A stretch of DNA of 64,000 nucleotides from Polaromonas sp. (lineage in GTDB: Bacteria > Pseudomonadota > Gammaproteobacteria > Burkholderiales > Burkholderiaceae_C), in contig NZ_JAQSDL010000122.1 of the NCBI RefSeq assembly GCF_029945895.1, positions 41,750 to 105,749 of the forward strand, given 5' to 3'. The translations under genes were made by a program, and so were the position numbers. Within the stretch, counting starts at the first letter, position 1. Each line of letters starts with the position of its first letter. Of the stretch, positions 63,195 through 64,000 are shown piece by piece. The notes under the pieces are model-generated. The model did no database searches. It saw only the letters and a list, made by a program, of their open reading frames with translations, and was not told the DNA's origin.

Positions 63195-64000
63195 ATGACA
63201 AACCGCCGTCCGCCCCCTTCGCAGCCCAGGGGGGGCCGGGCGTCTGATCCGCAAAAGTCAGCTGCTGAGGCGCAACGCATGGCTGCCAAGCTGACGGCGG
63301 CGGTCGCTCTGCACCAACAGGGAGGTCTCGCGCAGGCCAAACTGATGTACGCCGAGATATTGCAGGCGCAACCGAGGCACTTTGACGCCTTGCAGTTGTT
63401 GGCGGCGATTGCAGTGCAGCAAAAAGATCCAGAAGCAGCGCTTGTCCTGTTTGGGCACGCGCTCGAGATCAATCCCGACAATGCCGCTGTACTCAGCAAC
63501 CAGGCGTCCGCCCTGCTGGACCTGAAACGTTACGAAGAAGCGCTGCAAAGCTGTGATCGCGCCTTGAAGAGCCGGCCTGACTATGCCGAGGCGTTGAGCA
63601 ACCGCGGCAACGCCTTGTGGGCAATGAACCGTGCCGCGGAGGCGCTGGTCAGTTATGACCGCGCCTTGAAGATCAAGCCGGATTATCCCGAGGCGCTGAG
63701 CAGCCGGGGTGCCGCACTGCGAACCCTGGGCCGCCCACGTGAGGCACTGGAAAGTTATGACCGCGCGCTTCAACTCAGGCCTGCCTACGCTGAAGCGCTG
63801 AACAACCGGGGCGCTTCCTTGCAGGAATTGCGGCACCCCGCTGAGGCGCTGGACAGTTATGCCCGGGCCCAGATGGTCCTGCCCGTCTATGCAGACGCCC
63901 ACATGAACGAAGCCCTATGCCGCCTGATGCTTGGCGAGTTCGAAATGGGCTGGCAGAAATACGAATGGCGCTGGAAAAAAGAGCCGGGACTGTCCATGGC
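63195..64000 (+). CDS. TPR protein, N-terminal part (runs off window edge)
   Basis: From the ATG at 63195 (just after TATAAAAT) 268 codons are open to the window end. After a Pro/Arg-rich start there are at least five successive 34-residue TPR units from about residue 40, each with the pattern ALxSYDRALKxxPDYxEAL. The last visible part, MLGEFEMGWQKYEWRWK, is typical of TPR proteins that continue into a glycosyltransferase-like domain (SPINDLY-related group). That continuation is outside the window, so only the TPR part is certain. Confidence 0.85.
   Translation, partial: MTNRRPPPSQPRGGRASDPQKSAAEAQRMAAKLTAAVALHQQGGLAQAKLMYAEILQAQPRHFDALQLLAAIAVQQKDPEAALVLFGHALEINPDNAAVLSNQASALLDLKRYEEALQSCDRALKSRPDYAEALSNRGNALWAMNRAAEALVSYDRALKIKPDYPEALSSRGAALRTLGRPREALESYDRALQLRPAYAEALNNRGASLQELRHPAEALDSYARAQMVLPVYADAHMNEALCRLMLGEFEMGWQKYEWRWKKEPGLSM

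Overview
The window looks like chromosomal DNA of a high-GC betaproteobacterium of the Burkholderiales, most likely Comamonadaceae (Polaromonas/Rhodoferax-like). The evidence is the Bug-type TctC binding protein with TctABDE, the TAXI-TRAP system, the minor-pilin cluster ending in a 1604-residue PilY1, the RibB protein with a degenerate GTP-cyclohydrolase domain, the short TilS, and dense dispersed palindromic repeats. There is no phage, plasmid, transposase or CRISPR array. The genus is an inference from gene content, not from a search.

Layout. 1-18.6 kb is almost entirely on the minus strand. Read in the direction of transcription it holds a lytic transglycosylase with a long structured leader, glyA behind a ZTP (pfl) riboswitch, nrdR, the minor pilin/assembly genes pilV-pilW-pilX-pilY1-pilE-fimT, the riboflavin genes ribD-ribE-ribBX-ribH, nusB, an aminotransferase, and ybgC-tolQ-tolR-tolA (tolA runs off the left edge). 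18.5-19.3 kb is a gene-poor, AT-richer gap. 19.3-26.3 kb holds two large plus-strand genes (DUF748 and DUF349 proteins). 26.4-31.6 kb is a minus-strand envelope/folding group: mtfA, lpxH, ppiB, ppiA, an L,D-transpeptidase and a TPR lipid-free secreted protein. 31.9-38.2 kb carries plus-strand housekeeping genes: cysS, an AlkA-type glycosylase, accA, tilS, lysC, tRNA-Ser(GCU) and an I78-inhibitor lipoprotein.

38.2-59.3 kb is an uptake region with three transporter systems, each beside its own regulator. They are an RpiR regulator plus class III aminotransferase plus TAXI-TRAP transporter; the two-component pair TctDE divergent from tctC-tctB-tctA; and a sigma-54 activator followed by a very good -24/-12 promoter that drives a Liv-type ABC operon with two binding proteins and an alpha/beta hydrolase. 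59.3-64 kb carries a GNAT acetyltransferase, a PemK/MazF toxin with no visible antitoxin, a small membrane protein, a ProQ-family RNA chaperone with a small partner, a DUF4189 secreted protein and the start of a TPR protein.

The most unusual signal is not a gene. At least ten copies of an approximately 50-55 bp two-hairpin element (family A) and four copies of a second GC-rich palindromic element (family B) are scattered through the window. Several have been absorbed in frame into conserved proteins (TilS, YbgC, TctE, DUF748, DUF349) or now supply start or stop codons (AlkA-like, MtfA, hydrolase). A second theme is large nested hairpins placed directly after the binding-protein gene in three unrelated transporter operons. 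A third is a 150-nt, multi-hairpin leader in front of the lytic transglycosylase that I could not assign to a known riboswitch class. No clearly new multi-gene system was found.
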